Below are positions 49,253 through 59,493 of a stretch of DNA of 64,000 nucleotides, piece after piece. The notes beneath the pieces are model-generated. The model ran no database searches, was not told the origin of the DNA, and saw only the letters and a list, made by a program, of their open reading frames with translations. Every line of letters starts with the position of its first letter. Position 1 is the first letter of the stretch. The stretch lies in NCBI RefSeq assembly GCF_004962925.1, contig NZ_SUEO01000001.1, positions 1 to 64,000 on the forward strand, written 5' to 3'. A program made the position numbers and the translations under genes. The DNA is from Mesorhizobium sp. (GTDB lineage: Bacteria > Pseudomonadota > Alphaproteobacteria > Rhizobiales > Rhizobiaceae).

Positions 49253-50381
49253 TCATGCCGCCTTCATCACGGCCCCGTCGATTACGACGCCGAACCCGAC
49301 GTACTTCCAAAGTGCGACGAGCATTTTTCTGGCGAGCGCGATGATGGTGCTTTTCTTATGGCGTCCGCGATCTGACTGGACGCGCTGAAGAACGATTCGC
49401 TCAGCGCCGAAGACGGCTGATGCGCGGCCACACCTGGCTAGCTGGATCATTGTCGTTCGCAGTCGGGGATCCTGCTTTCGACACGCCTTGCGATCAATCG
49501 GTCCGCTCTGCCAAGGCGTGGGCGCCAATCACGCGTAGGCGGCAACCTGCCAGCGATTGTCAAAATGACGCGATAACCCCTCGGTGCAAAAAACGGCCGC
49601 ATCTCCGCCCCTACTCCCTTGATGGCGCACAACGTCGCGGCCGGTGTTGCTGCGGGATTGCTTTCATCGGCTGCGCTCACCAGTACGTCACGCTCCCGCT
49701 CAACGACGGCAATATGGTCGAGCAGCAGCTCGAGTCGATCGAGTTCGCGGACGATCTGTGCCTTGAGATGAGGAGGCAAGGCCCTGCCGTCGCCGGTTCG
49801 GAGCTCTTCGAGCCGCATGCGTCTGTCCTTTCGTAGCGCTCGGTATCCGCGGGCAAATAGGAGACCCTTGATGCGATTGACGTGCTCAACCCGTTCAGCG
49901 ATGAGGACGCGTCGCTCGTGACATACACGGCGCCGGTCCTTCCTCTTGCGGGCTCGGCGCCCTCACCATCGCACAGACGCGAGGTTCACCCGCTTGAAGG
50001 TAGCAGTGCGCGTACTAGCGTCTCGCCATCGATCTTGTCGGTCTTGGCCCGTCAACCACGACGTGACGCGGCAATTGATGCTGCATCGACGTATGACTTC
50101 GACCCTATGATCCTGCTGAACCCGATGAATCCAGAACCCATCGAGTGGAAAGAGGTGGCCAGTACGGCAGCGCGCCTTCTCCTGAAAAGATGGCGAAGCG
50201 CGAGAGCAATTCGCCGACATCGCCCGCCCTGAACCACATGCTGCCACATTTTCTCACCGTTGCCCGGCGACAGCGACGTGATCAACCATGTGGCTCGGCT
50301 TAACTCAAGGGAGACAAAGATCGCACCCAGATCAGTGCGGATCGCGGTGGAACTGTCGTATTGGCTTTGGGGTGCATGCAT
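49253..50381 (-). pseudogene. IS110-family transposase, multiply frameshifted
   Basis: Minus-strand pieces GAIFVSLELSRATWLITSLSPGNGEKMWQHVV, MRLEELRTGDGRALPPHLKAQIVRELDRLELLLDHIAVVERERD and APTPWQSGPIDR..RLRTTMIQLAR..STIIALARKMLVALWKYV assemble into one transposase. Confidence 0.75.
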
Positions 50382-50749
50382 GGCCGTCTCCTGGAGGTTG
50401 ATTGCGTCTGTGCAACCACACTCTTGCAGAGCGCCGGGCGCGGTTCACGCCTCATGGAATCTAAAGTGAAGGGAGCTCTGAAGTCGCACCCGACCGGGTT
50501 CCGAACCCCGACCAACTGAGGCCCGATCGGGGGCTATCGGCTGGCTGGACGTGCGGTCCAACATATGAATGCTAGCGTAACCATATCGCGTTTTCATCCC
50601 TTGACCGAAGCCAATTCTTTCCCCTCCTCGCATTTAGACGTTGCTTGTCGGCTATTCATAGCAAGCGATGGTTTGTCGCCTCGATTGCCTTGCCAATGCC
50701 GATCATGCAGTCTGCCGGATGAATGGACGAACATCCTCGAGTCGAATAA

Positions 50750-51589
50750 ATGGACCAGACCGACGAGAATTCAGAGTGGGGCGACAGCGACGCCCTGGAG
50801 TTCTTCGGACGTCATCTCTTGGCGATCTGTATCACCTATCGACTGGCGAACACTTCCAAAGAGGACGCACTGTCCTTTGCCGCCTATAATGGAACGCTGA
50901 TCGACATCGCGGGCTCGGTCTGCTTTCTAACCGCGGGCCACGTTCTGGCTGACCTCAAACAAAAGATCGCCGATATCAGAGTAGAGATTGTAGAGGTCGT
51001 TCTGGCCGACACGTTCGCTAAGGGCCGTATTAGCGACAAACCAGTTCCATTTGATATTAGGAGCGAACCATTCCTCTTTGTCGATGACGAAGAACAGGGG
51101 CTTGATTTCGGGGCGATTCCCCTGCGCCCTTACTACGTCAATCTTCTGGCAAAGAACGGAATGGTTGCCCTCGACGAGGAGCGGTGGATACACCAACACC
51201 GAGTCGATTTTGATGGCTATGCGATGCTCGGTCTCCCTCGAGAATTTACGTCGCCCTCCGTCGACACCTTGGGGCACGGAGCGGTTTCGCCGACGATGAT
51301 TTGGGTCTCGCGCCGGGAGACGCCGCCACAAGGCACGCGCCACACGACGTACCCCCGCTTCATTGCAGAAATCGGCGAAAGCCTATCGATCACTGACATC
51401 GTCGGTATGAGCGGCGGACCGATATTTGGCTTCCGGATCGACGGCGAGAAAGCGGTTCGGTATTGGGTCGTCGCATTGCAGAGTGCCTGGCTTCCAAGAC
51501 AGCGTATCATCTTCGGATGCCCTCTACCCACTCTCGCGCCTCTCTTGAAGGGCCTAATGGCCGAAGCCTCCTCGCCCGAGCGACCATAG
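50750..51589 (+). CDS. trypsin-like serine protease domain protein (hypothetical)
   Basis: 279 aa with GSVCFLTAGHVL, GLDFGAIPL and VGMSGGPIFG, spaced like a chymotrypsin-fold His/Asp/Ser triad. Confidence 0.6.
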   Translation: MDQTDENSEWGDSDALEFFGRHLLAICITYRLANTSKEDALSFAAYNGTLIDIAGSVCFLTAGHVLADLKQKIADIRVEIVEVVLADTFAKGRISDKPVPFDIRSEPFLFVDDEEQGLDFGAIPLRPYYVNLLAKNGMVALDEERWIHQHRVDFDGYAMLGLPREFTSPSVDTLGHGAVSPTMIWVSRRETPPQGTRHTTYPRFIAEIGESLSITDIVGMSGGPIFGFRIDGEKAVRYWVVALQSAWLPRQRIIFGCPLPTLAPLLKGLMAEASSPERP

Positions 51590-51938
51590 CACGAGCCTTT
51601 GCTGGCAGCGTCTACACTTCGTCATGCGTTTCGCAGCTGCGCGCTAGGCGCTATTTTTGCCCGTGACCAGCTCGCCTACGGGTCGCGCTTCCGTGTGCTA
51701 AACTTCGTGGACGATGTGACGCACAAACGGCTGGTTTCGGGACACTGAACGGCCGACTTGGGCGATCGCCGTCAGGCAGCATTGGGGCACGTGAGTTGAC
51801 CGGCGGCTTGTGGTGTATAAAAAACGATGGCGGACATTCAGCTCCTTCGGTCCAACGGCTCAGTTCGTCATCTCTGACCTTGCCCCTCTGATCTAATCCG
51901 GTTTGAAGTTCGTTCTGGCCCATCGAGAGGACCAGGAC

Positions 51939-52197
51939 ATGAAACGTAGCCGCTTCTCTGAAGAGCAGATCATCGGTATTTTGAAGGAACATGAGGCCGG
52001 GGTATCGGTTGCCGATCTGTGCCGCAAGCACGGGGTCAGCGACGCCTCGATCTAACCTGGAAGGCCCGCTTCGGCGGGATGGATGTCTCCGAGGCTCGGC
52101 GACTGAAGGGGCTGGAGGACGAGAACACGCGCCTGAAGCGGCTTCTGGCCGACGCCATGCTCGACAATGCCGCGTTGAAGGACCTTGTGGGAAATGT
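51939..52197 (+). pseudogene. IS3-family OrfA (frameshifted, 3' end cut by insertion)
   Basis: MKRSRFSEEQIIGILKEHEAGVSVADLCRKHGVSDASI* then KARFGGMDVSEARRLKGLEDENTRLKRLLADAMLDNAALKDLVG in another frame. Confidence 0.85.
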
Positions 52198-53548
52198 ATG
52201 GTCCGCCCCGTCCGTGCAAGGGTTCGCGACATCGCCGATGACGATTCCAGTTGCATAAATGTATCCGGCCTCTCGCGAGTGGGCTGCTGTTGCAGCCAGG
52301 CCATGATGAGATCCGCGCACGCCGTTCCCAATAAATGGTTCGGGCACGAAGCCCGCTTTTTTTGCACAGGGCTTACGGCATGCTGATCCACTGTTTCGTC
52401 ATCACTATTCCCGAGCCTTGCAATCGAGCCGGAGCGTCAGGCGAAAGCAGGGTCCCTGCGTTCGTAGAGTGCTCCCGGCTTGGTCAGGACAACCCAGACA
52501 ATGCGCGCCATCTTGGCGGCAAGTGCGACAACAGCTTTGTTCGGGTGCATCCGGCTCTGCAACCCATCAAGCCAGCTTCCCAGGCGATCCCGGGTTCGAT
52601 TTAGGTGACGGAAGCATGATCGCGCGCCATGAACGAGCAGCTTGCGAACGTAGCGGTTCCCGCGCTTGCTGATACCGAGTAGCTTTTGCTTGCCTCCGGT
52701 CGAGTATTCTCGAGGGACCAGCCCCAGCCATGCGGCCAGGTCGCGAGCCTTCTGGAACTGGCATCCGGTGCCGACGGCCGCCAGTAGCGCGGTGGCTCCC
52801 AATGCTCCGATTCCGGGAATCGTCATGAGCCGGCGGGCAACATCTTCTCGGTCTGCGATCGCTGCGATCTCCCTCGTCACGTCGTTGATGCGCTGCTCCA
52901 ACTGGCGCAGATCGGCGAACAGGTCCACGAGCAGTTTGCGCATTGCCGGCGAGAGGTCATTCGAAAGGTCATCGAGAACCAGTGGCAAGTCGAGCTTGAA
53001 CAGTCCGGCGCCCTGTCTCAATGCGATGCCGTATTCCAGGCAGAACGCTCGCATCTGGTTGATCAGACGGGTTCGCGTGCCGATCATCTGGTCGCGTACC
53101 CGATGCAGCGCCTGGAGGTTAGCTTGTTCCTCGCTCTTGATTGCTGCGAACCGCATCGTCGGCCGCGTGGCAGCTTCGGCGATGGCCTCGGCATCGATAA
53201 TGTCGCTCTTGTTCGACTTGACGTAGGGCTTCACGAACTGCGCTGGGATCAGGCGAACCTTGTGCCCCAGAGCATGCAGTCTCCTGGCGATCCATTGTGA
53301 TCCTGCGCACGACTCCATCCCCACGACCGCTGGCGCTGCTCGTTCAAAGAATTGCAGCAGCGTGTCGCGTCGGAAGCGAGCTCGCTGGATGGGCTCGCCG
53401 CCGCTATCCAGGCCGACGACGTGGAAGATGTTCTTGCCGATATCGACTCCATAGACTGCCGCAAGGCGCGGCGCATTGCGTGGGGACATTGCAACCTCCT
53501 TTGGTGGGACCGCCCCGAATGATGCTGCGGGAGGACGGGGCGGACCAT
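52198..53548 (-). mobile_element. IS110-family element, IS1111-like architecture, inserted at the orfA/orfB junction of the IS3 element
   Basis: Perfect 16-bp subterminal inverted repeats ATGGTCCGCCCCGTCC (52198-52213) and GGACGGGGCGGACCAT (53533-53548) around an intact transposase; ~240 nt non-coding downstream of the gene. Confidence 0.85.
52437..53489 (-). CDS. IS110-family (IS1111 group) transposase, intact
   Basis: 350 aa; VYGVDIGKNIFHVVGLDSGG, MTIPGIGALGATALLAAVGTGCQFQKARDLAAWLGLVPREYSTGGKQKLLGISKRGNRYVRKLLVHGARS. Confidence 0.95.
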   Translation of the reverse strand: MSPRNAPRLAAVYGVDIGKNIFHVVGLDSGGEPIQRARFRRDTLLQFFERAAPAVVGMESCAGSQWIARRLHALGHKVRLIPAQFVKPYVKSNKSDIIDAEAIAEAATRPTMRFAAIKSEEQANLQALHRVRDQMIGTRTRLINQMRAFCLEYGIALRQGAGLFKLDLPLVLDDLSNDLSPAMRKLLVDLFADLRQLEQRINDVTREIAAIADREDVARRLMTIPGIGALGATALLAAVGTGCQFQKARDLAAWLGLVPREYSTGGKQKLLGISKRGNRYVRKLLVHGARSCFRHLNRTRDRLGSWLDGLQSRMHPNKAVVALAAKMARIVWVVLTKPGALYERRDPAFA

Positions 53549-54188
53549 CCCATTAATGGTGACGCCCGCGGCCAAGCGGAAAGCTGTCGCTCGCCTGAAG
53601 GAAAGCTTCGGGATGAGGAACGGCGGGCATGTAAAGCCATCGGCTGTTGCCGCATGGTTCGCTACGAGACCAGCAGGCCGGACGACCGCGAGGTTCGCGA
53701 GCGGATGAAGGCGATCGCGCAGGAGCGTCGCCGGTTCGGCTAACGGCGTCTTCTCGTGATGCTGAGGCGGGAGGGCCTGGTCGTGAACCACAAGAAGCTG
53801 TTCCGGCTTATCGGGAGGAGAAGCTCGCCGTTCGCCGCCGTGGCGGCCGCAAGCGGGCGATCGGGACCAGGGCGCCGATGCTGATGCCGCTGAGGCCCGA
53901 CGAGCGCTGGTCGCTCGACTTCGTATCGGACCAGCTCACCGACGGGCGCCGCTTCCGCATCCTGGCCGTCGTCGACGACTGCACGAGAGAGTGCCTGGCA
54001 CTCATCGTTGATACGTCTCTCTCGGGCATGCGGGTTGCCCGCGAATTGGACCGGCTCATCACCGAGCGCGGCCGGCCGAGGATGATCGTCAGCGACAATG
54101 GCAGCGAGTTCACCTCGAACGCCATTCTCGCCTGGGCGGATCGGAACCGCGTCGAATGGCATTACATTGCGCCCGGCAAGCCGATGCA
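53549..54188 (+). pseudogene. IS3-family OrfB, N-terminal and catalytic part (frameshifts/stop, cut by insertion)
   Basis: MVTPAAKRKAVARLKESFGM..RPDDREVRERMKAIAQERRRFG*RRLLVMLRREGLVVNHKKLFRL..RPDERWSLDFVSDQLTDGRRFRILAVVDDCTRECLALIVDTSLSGMRVARELDRLI..IVSDNGSEFTSNAILAWADRNRVEWHYIAPGKPM. Confidence 0.9.
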
Positions 54189-55688
54189 CACGGATGTTGT
54201 AGAATAGCCCCCTTCTTCTTATTCGGCATCTTTTTCCACAGCCTTCGGCCTTTCCGGCCTCGTTCGCCATCGGGAAGTCGCTGCTGCATAGGCAGCTTCC
54301 GCCTTCTCGATTCGGGATCGTTCTTCGGCGCGCTTGGCCGGGATGTTGTAGTCGAAGGCGGTGCCGCGCCTGGCATGGCTGGTCGGGAGGCCGGCACGCA
54401 GCTCGACCGATCTGAACTTGCGGGCGAGCAAGGCCGGCCGGGCCCAGATGTAGTCGGCATCCTTGCTCAGCATGTGCCAGATGATCATTGCAAGCCTGCG
54501 CGCGGTGGCGACGGCCGCGATGTGCTTCCCCCGGCGCGAGGCGATCCGCTTGTAGAAGGCGCATAGTGGTCCTGGCGATCGCACTGCCGCCCATGCCGCC
54601 TCGACCATCATCCCCCGCGCATGGCCGCGGCCCTGCTTCGTGATGCGGCCATGATAGGCCGGGCCTTCACCGGACTGCCGCACGCTCGGATTGAGGCCAA
54701 GATAGGCGACAAGCCTCTGTGGATCGCCGAAGCGCCGAATGTCGCCGATTGCCGCGCAACGCTTGCAGCCACCGTTACGTCGAGGCCGGGCAACCTCATC
54801 AGACGGCGGATTGTCGGATCCTGGAGGGCATGCACCGCGATATCTGCCTCGACCACCCTCAACGCCTCGTTGATCTGGCTAATCAAGCCGAGGTGGCGCT
54901 CAATGGCGGTGCGCTCATCGGCAGGCAATATTTGCCTCGTCAGCCATTTGCGCCCGCTGATCCCGACGAGGTTTCCATGCGGACACGGCGGGATCAGGTG
55001 GGCGTGTAGGATTGATTGGATGAGGTTTTTCAGCCGCGAACGCTGGCGAACCAGTTGTGTGCGCCTGATGATCTGTCTTCGGAGCGCAAGGGTCGCCGGA
55101 TCCGGAACCCAGACCTCCGGTAGAAAGCCCGAGGCGTAGAGCTTCGCAAGGACAGTGGCGTCGATCGCGTCAGTCTTCACCTTCGCGTGCGCGATCATGT
55201 GCACCTGCTTGGGATTGGCGATCACGGTCCGATCCACGTAGGGCGACAGCACTTCAGCGACGGCCGCAGCATTGCCGGTCGCCTCGATTACCCACATGAT
55301 CATCGTGGGTGAGTTCCCTTCTGGCGAACTCCTCGAGCTTATTGCGTAGCATTTGAACGCGGCCGAGCTTGACGATTTCGCCATCAAGCAACGACACAAC
55401 CTCGGCGGCTACGCGATGTATGTCCATGCCGATAATACGCACGGTTCCCTCCATCGTTGGTCACGAACAGGGAGCCTGCGGGCAACACGACAAATTCGGA
55501 TCCGCGCTCGCAGCGCATCCGGGCGAGTCGTTGGGGCGGCCAGATAATGTGCTCGAACTCGCAGTTCATCTGCATACGACGGCCTGCCCGCACTTGCGTG
55601 CTCCCGGTGCCCCGTGGCCCGGATCCGCCAAGCTTAGCCAAACCTGACGACCGAACAAACGATGGCACCGAGAACAACCATACCGGAT
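54189..55688 (-). mobile_element. IS110-family element (IS110-like architecture) inserted inside IS3 orfB
   Basis: Interrupts HYIAPGKPM|NGYVESFNGRMRDELL; transposase on minus strand with ~230 nt non-coding upstream of its gene. Confidence 0.8.
54219..55454 (-). pseudogene. IS110-family transposase, frameshifted
   Basis: VRIIGMDIHRVAAEVVSLLDGEIVKLGRV (55254-55454), WVIEATGNAAAVAEVLSPYVDRTVIANPKQVHMIAHAKVKTDAIDATVLAKLYASGFLPEVWVPD (54608-55399) and a C-terminal part (54219-54683) lie in different frames. Confidence 0.85.
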
Positions 55689-55967
55689 AATGGCTACGTC
55701 GAATCCTTCAACGGCCGAATGCGCGACGAGCTGTTGAACGAGAGCCTGTTCTTCGGCCTCGACCACGCCCGCAGTGCCATTGCCGAATGGAGGCAGGACT
55801 TCAACACCGCGAGGCCGCATTCCTCGCTTGGCTACCAGACCCCAGCGGCCTTCGCCGGAACCGGCTCCGACGCTGCGCTCAACGAAGGCTTCGCGTCTCC
55901 GCCGGTTGCTCAAACCGCGCCATACGGCGTAACAGAAACGGCCGAGGCTCTAATCGCCAATGGATGA
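55689..55967 (+). pseudogene. IS3-family OrfB C-terminal fragment
   Basis: NGYVESFNGRMRDELLNESLFFGLDHARSAIAEWRQDFNTARPHSSLGYQTPAAFA. Confidence 0.9.
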
Positions 55968-56169
55968 AAGGTCCGCGGCAGGTCAACTTCTCTAATAGTT
56001 GGAAGGCGGACAAAGTTGTGACAAAGCAGACATGCAGAATCCGACGCGGGCGCCCGACGGATTGGACTGGCACGGCTTTGTTAAGTTGGCATACCTCTTG
56101 CGCTTTGGACTGCGACGTTCACCAGCAACGGATTATGGGCGGGGTGGGATCTATTATCGTGAGCAAACA

Positions 56170-56198
56170 GAGTGCGCGATCACATAATGTGCGCACTC
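56170..56198. promoter_or_regulatory. inverted repeat upstream of the methyltransferase gene
   Basis: GAGTGCGC-N13-GCGCACTC followed by AATTTTAT. Confidence 0.35.
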
Positions 56199-56309
56199 AA
56201 TTTTATGGCGGCCACGCTCTTAGCCGGTTGGCGGGCCAGGCGCACGATCACAAGCGAACGACATCAAGAGTTTACAATAGAATACTAAATAGTATCAGGA
56301 GAATCGAAA

Positions 56310-57083
56310 ATGTCTGATGAATTGAACTATGGGGAGATATATGCTCCAATCTATGAAGAATACACAGCCGTGCAAGGTAAAGTCGCTGAGGTAGACCAGA
56401 CAGTTACCTTTCTCGAGCGATTTTGCAGCGGGGGCAGTGCTCTCGAACTGGGTATAGGCGACGGGCGCGTGGCAGTGCCGTTGAGCGACCGCGAGGTCAA
56501 GGTTGAAGGTATCGACAATTCATGCAGCATGTTGGAACTTCTGGCCAGGCGCACCGAACTGATCAAGGCTTGGCAAGGAGATATTGCCCATTTCAGAACA
56601 GAGCAACGTTACAGTATGGTGTATTGCGTCTATTTCACCTTCACGCTGCTCTCCACGCGCGAAGCGCAAATAAATTGCCTCCGATCTGCCGCGGCGGCAC
56701 TAGACGACGAAGGTAGTTTGGTGATAGAATTAGATGTACCAAGCTTGGATTCTCGCGTCGGCGCGCTTAAATCTACAACGGTGCGGCTAGTGGATCATGA
56801 GAATACGATTCTCAATGTGGCTGTCCACGATCCACTCACCCAGAACTTGATTTCAACCGTGCTCTGGTTTTCTGGTACGTCCGTAAGACGTTTACCGCAA
56901 CGCGTTCGTTACGTTTATCATCAGGAACTCGACACCATGGCCGAATGCGTGGGGCTCGAGCTAGTGGAGCGGTGGGGAGATTGGGCGAAAGGTGCGTTTA
57001 CCCAAGCATCGAAACGTCATATCTCGGTCTACCGCCGAGCAGCCCGTCGTCCGGGGGGATCTTCCGCGACAAAAAACGTCTGA
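56310..57083 (+). CDS. class I SAM-dependent methyltransferase
   Basis: 257 aa; LNYGEIYAPIYEEY, SALELGIGDGRVAVPLSDREVKVEGIDNSCSMLELL, GSLVIELDVPS. Confidence 0.85.
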   Translation: MSDELNYGEIYAPIYEEYTAVQGKVAEVDQTVTFLERFCSGGSALELGIGDGRVAVPLSDREVKVEGIDNSCSMLELLARRTELIKAWQGDIAHFRTEQRYSMVYCVYFTFTLLSTREAQINCLRSAAAALDDEGSLVIELDVPSLDSRVGALKSTTVRLVDHENTILNVAVHDPLTQNLISTVLWFSGTSVRRLPQRVRYVYHQELDTMAECVGLELVERWGDWAKGAFTQASKRHISVYRRAARRPGGSSATKNV

Positions 57084-57567
57084 ATAGGCCTCAAATGCGT
57101 ATCGCTTTGGCATTCTGATATTCGCTCTTCGCAGCTCTGGATTCCCTTAGCTATGAACTTGTCGATCCAGTCCGCACCGGGAAGCTGAGGTTGTCGAAAC
57201 GTCATTGATTGATTGGCTTTCCTTTGAGCGAGGATGACCCCAGCAGATCCGTCCGGTTCTCCCAACGCCCGCGACTTTGTGCGGCGGACCCGGCCGGTTT
57301 CCTCTGCCGGTCGGCAGGGCACCTTGCGGAGAGGGCCCGATCTTCACCGTACTTTGCCCAACAACAGAGGGAAGCATTACAGAGGCCCCGAATGAGTATG
57401 CGGGAGAAGCCTGCCGATATTGAAAGCCGCATGAGAGACTCTCGCTTTTTTGAACCTCGGTTCGAGATGAGCACGATATGCAATCAGCATTTGGCGGAGC
57501 GATCGTGGCATCTCAGATTGAGCGGCGGCTTAAGTTCATTGGTGTGATGCGCGCGCTAAATGGGGGC

Positions 57568-59008
57568 CTTTTTTTGATCGTGTCCCGCGGCGTGGTGTAG
57601 CTGGCGGCATTGGTCGCCGTGCTGTCCGGCATGGGCCGGTCTGATCAGCGCGCCACGGCTGGCAGGCTGATCAGGGGATCATCCCTCATCTGGCTGATCG
57701 TTTCCAGGGTCATATATCTGGCGCGCTGCACGGCCCATTCATCGTTCTGTTCGAGCAGGATTGCGCCAACCAGGCGCACGATGGCATCGTCGTTCGGGAA
57801 GATTCCGACGACCTCGGTGCGCCGCTTGATCTCGCCGTTGAGACGCTCGATCGGATTCGTCGAATGGAGCTTGGCGCGATGTTCCTTCGGGAAGGTCGTG
57901 TAGGCCAGCACGTCGGGCTCGGCATCGTCCATGATTGTCGCCAGCTTCGGCACCTTCGGCCGGATCTGGTCGGCGACGGCGCGCCATTGTACGGACGCGG
58001 CCTGGGGCGTCTCCTGGGCGAAAGCGGTGGCGATGAAGGCTGACACGACCCTGCGGCCGCTCTTGCCGGCATGGGCCAGCACGTTCCTCATGAAGTGGAC
58101 GCGGCACCTCTGCCATGTCGCGCACAGCACCTTGGTGACGGTGGCCTTGATGCCTTCGTGGGCATCGGAGACGACGAGCTTGACGCCGCGCAGGCCGCGA
58201 CGTGTCAGCTTGCGCAGGAACTCCGTCCAGATCGGCTCGGCCTCCGACGTGCCAATCTCCATGCCCAGGACCTCGCGCCGGCCGTCCGCGTTGACGCCGA
58301 CGGCGATGATGACGGCGACCGAGACGATCCGGCCACCGCGACGGACCTTCAGGTAGGTGGCGTCGATCCACAGGTATGGCCAATCGCCCTCGATCGGCCG
58401 CTCGAGGAAGGCCTTGACCTTGCCGTCGATCTCCTCGCACAGCCGAGAGACCTGGCTCTTGGAGATGCCGCTCATCCCCATGGCTTTGACCAGGTCGTCA
58501 ACCGACCGGGTCGAGATGCCTTGTACATAAGCTTCCTGGATGACGGCGGTCAGCGCGTTCTCGGCCATGCGGCGCGGCTCGAGGAAACCCGGGAAATAGC
58601 TTCCCTTCCTGAGCTTGGGGATGCGCAGCTCGACTGTGCCGGCCCGCGTCTCCCAGTCCCGCTCGCGGTAGCCATTGCGCTGGGCGAACCGCAGCGGGTT
58701 CTTCTCGCCATAGGCGGCGCCGGTGGCCGCGCCCACCTCTATTTCCATCAGCCGCTCGGCGGCAAAGCCGATCATCTCGCGCAGGAGATCGGCATCCGGG
58801 GTCTTCTCCACGAGCGTGCGCAGGTTCATCATGTCGTCGGTCATCGGTGGTCCTTCCGAAACAGGTTGGCGTCAACAACCAAACCCTACCGGAAGGCGCC
58901 GATGACCACCGACACGCCGCTCACTCGCTACAGCGCTACTAACGGCGCGCTCGCGAGCGGCTTCGTAACCGCCGAGCTACACCACCTGATGGGACACGAC
59001 CCTTTTTT
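57568..59008 (-). mobile_element. IS256-family element with terminal inverted repeats
   Basis: Ends GATCGTGTCCCGCGGCGTGGTGTAGCTGGCGG (57576-57607) and, inverted, GGGTCGTGTCCCATCAGGTGGTGTAGCTCGGCGG (58969-59002); T-rich flanks CCTTTTTTT and CCTTTTTT. Confidence 0.85.
57645..58844 (-). CDS. IS256-family (Mutator-type) transposase, intact
   Basis: 399 aa; [82 protein letters not shown]. Confidence 0.97.
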   Translation of the reverse strand: MTDDMMNLRTLVEKTPDADLLREMIGFAAERLMEIEVGAATGAAYGEKNPLRFAQRNGYRERDWETRAGTVELRIPKLRKGSYFPGFLEPRRMAENALTAVIQEAYVQGISTRSVDDLVKAMGMSGISKSQVSRLCEEIDGKVKAFLERPIEGDWPYLWIDATYLKVRRGGRIVSVAVIIAVGVNADGRREVLGMEIGTSEAEPIWTEFLRKLTRRGLRGVKLVVSDAHEGIKATVTKVLCATWQRCRVHFMRNVLAHAGKSGRRVVSAFIATAFAQETPQAASVQWRAVADQIRPKVPKLATIMDDAEPDVLAYTTFPKEHRAKLHSTNPIERLNGEIKRRTEVVGIFPNDDAIVRLVGAILLEQNDEWAVQRARYMTLETISQMRDDPLISLPAVAR

Positions 59009-59493
59009 AGATTTTCAGTTCGTACAGGGCATCGGTGCTTTGAATTTCGAAGGAGGGTCCTCTACCCACGCAGCGGATGTGCCGCCCCATTTCCCCATTC
59101 GCAACAGCGGTGAGGGCGTCAACTGCACATCTTCTGGAACGCAAATTCGCACGTGTGTGACGCGTGTGTGCGTCCTGAGTGCATAGAGGTCAAGGGCGCG
59201 GGACGATGAGGGGAACGCGGGGGGCGCTCTAAACAGGCTTCCCTCCGTTTTGAAAATATCAGCGACTGGTCACAGATCTCTATCTCGACGTTGAACTCGC
59301 CAGCGGCATTATCCTAACAGCAGTGGAGAAGTTTAAGGGGGCAACGCCGTCTCGAGCGAGGAACGCAGTCAGAACGCGTTACCAACCTGAGGACTGCATT
59401 CTAATCCTCGCCAGCCGGGACAACACGGAGCTCTCGCGTCTCGTGAACCGCTTTACAAGTCGTTCAATCGATTTAACCGCCGGGCGGCGGCAT

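Larger units (their letters stand above)
51875..55985 (+). mobile_element. IS3-family (IS407-like) element split into three segments by two nested IS110-family insertions
   Basis: orfA 51939-52197, orfB N/middle part 53549-54188, orfB C-terminus 55689-55967; short imperfect ends TGACCTtGCC (51875) and GGCAGGTCA (to 55985); no target duplication seen. Confidence 0.75.

Noticed and set aside
51871-55989. Target-site duplication for the IS3 element
   Set aside because: Flanks next to the proposed ends (tctc vs actt) do not match, so no duplication claimed.
57739-59186. Long ORFs overlapping the IS256 transposase (57739-58440 minus, 58071-59186 plus)
   Set aside because: Frame shadows of the transposase, low-complexity composition.
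59253-59290. Possible fourth copy of the dispersed repeat (atatcagcgactggtcacagatctct)
   Set aside because: Only ~26 nt resembles the tail of copy 2, and the diagnostic core is absent; could be chance.
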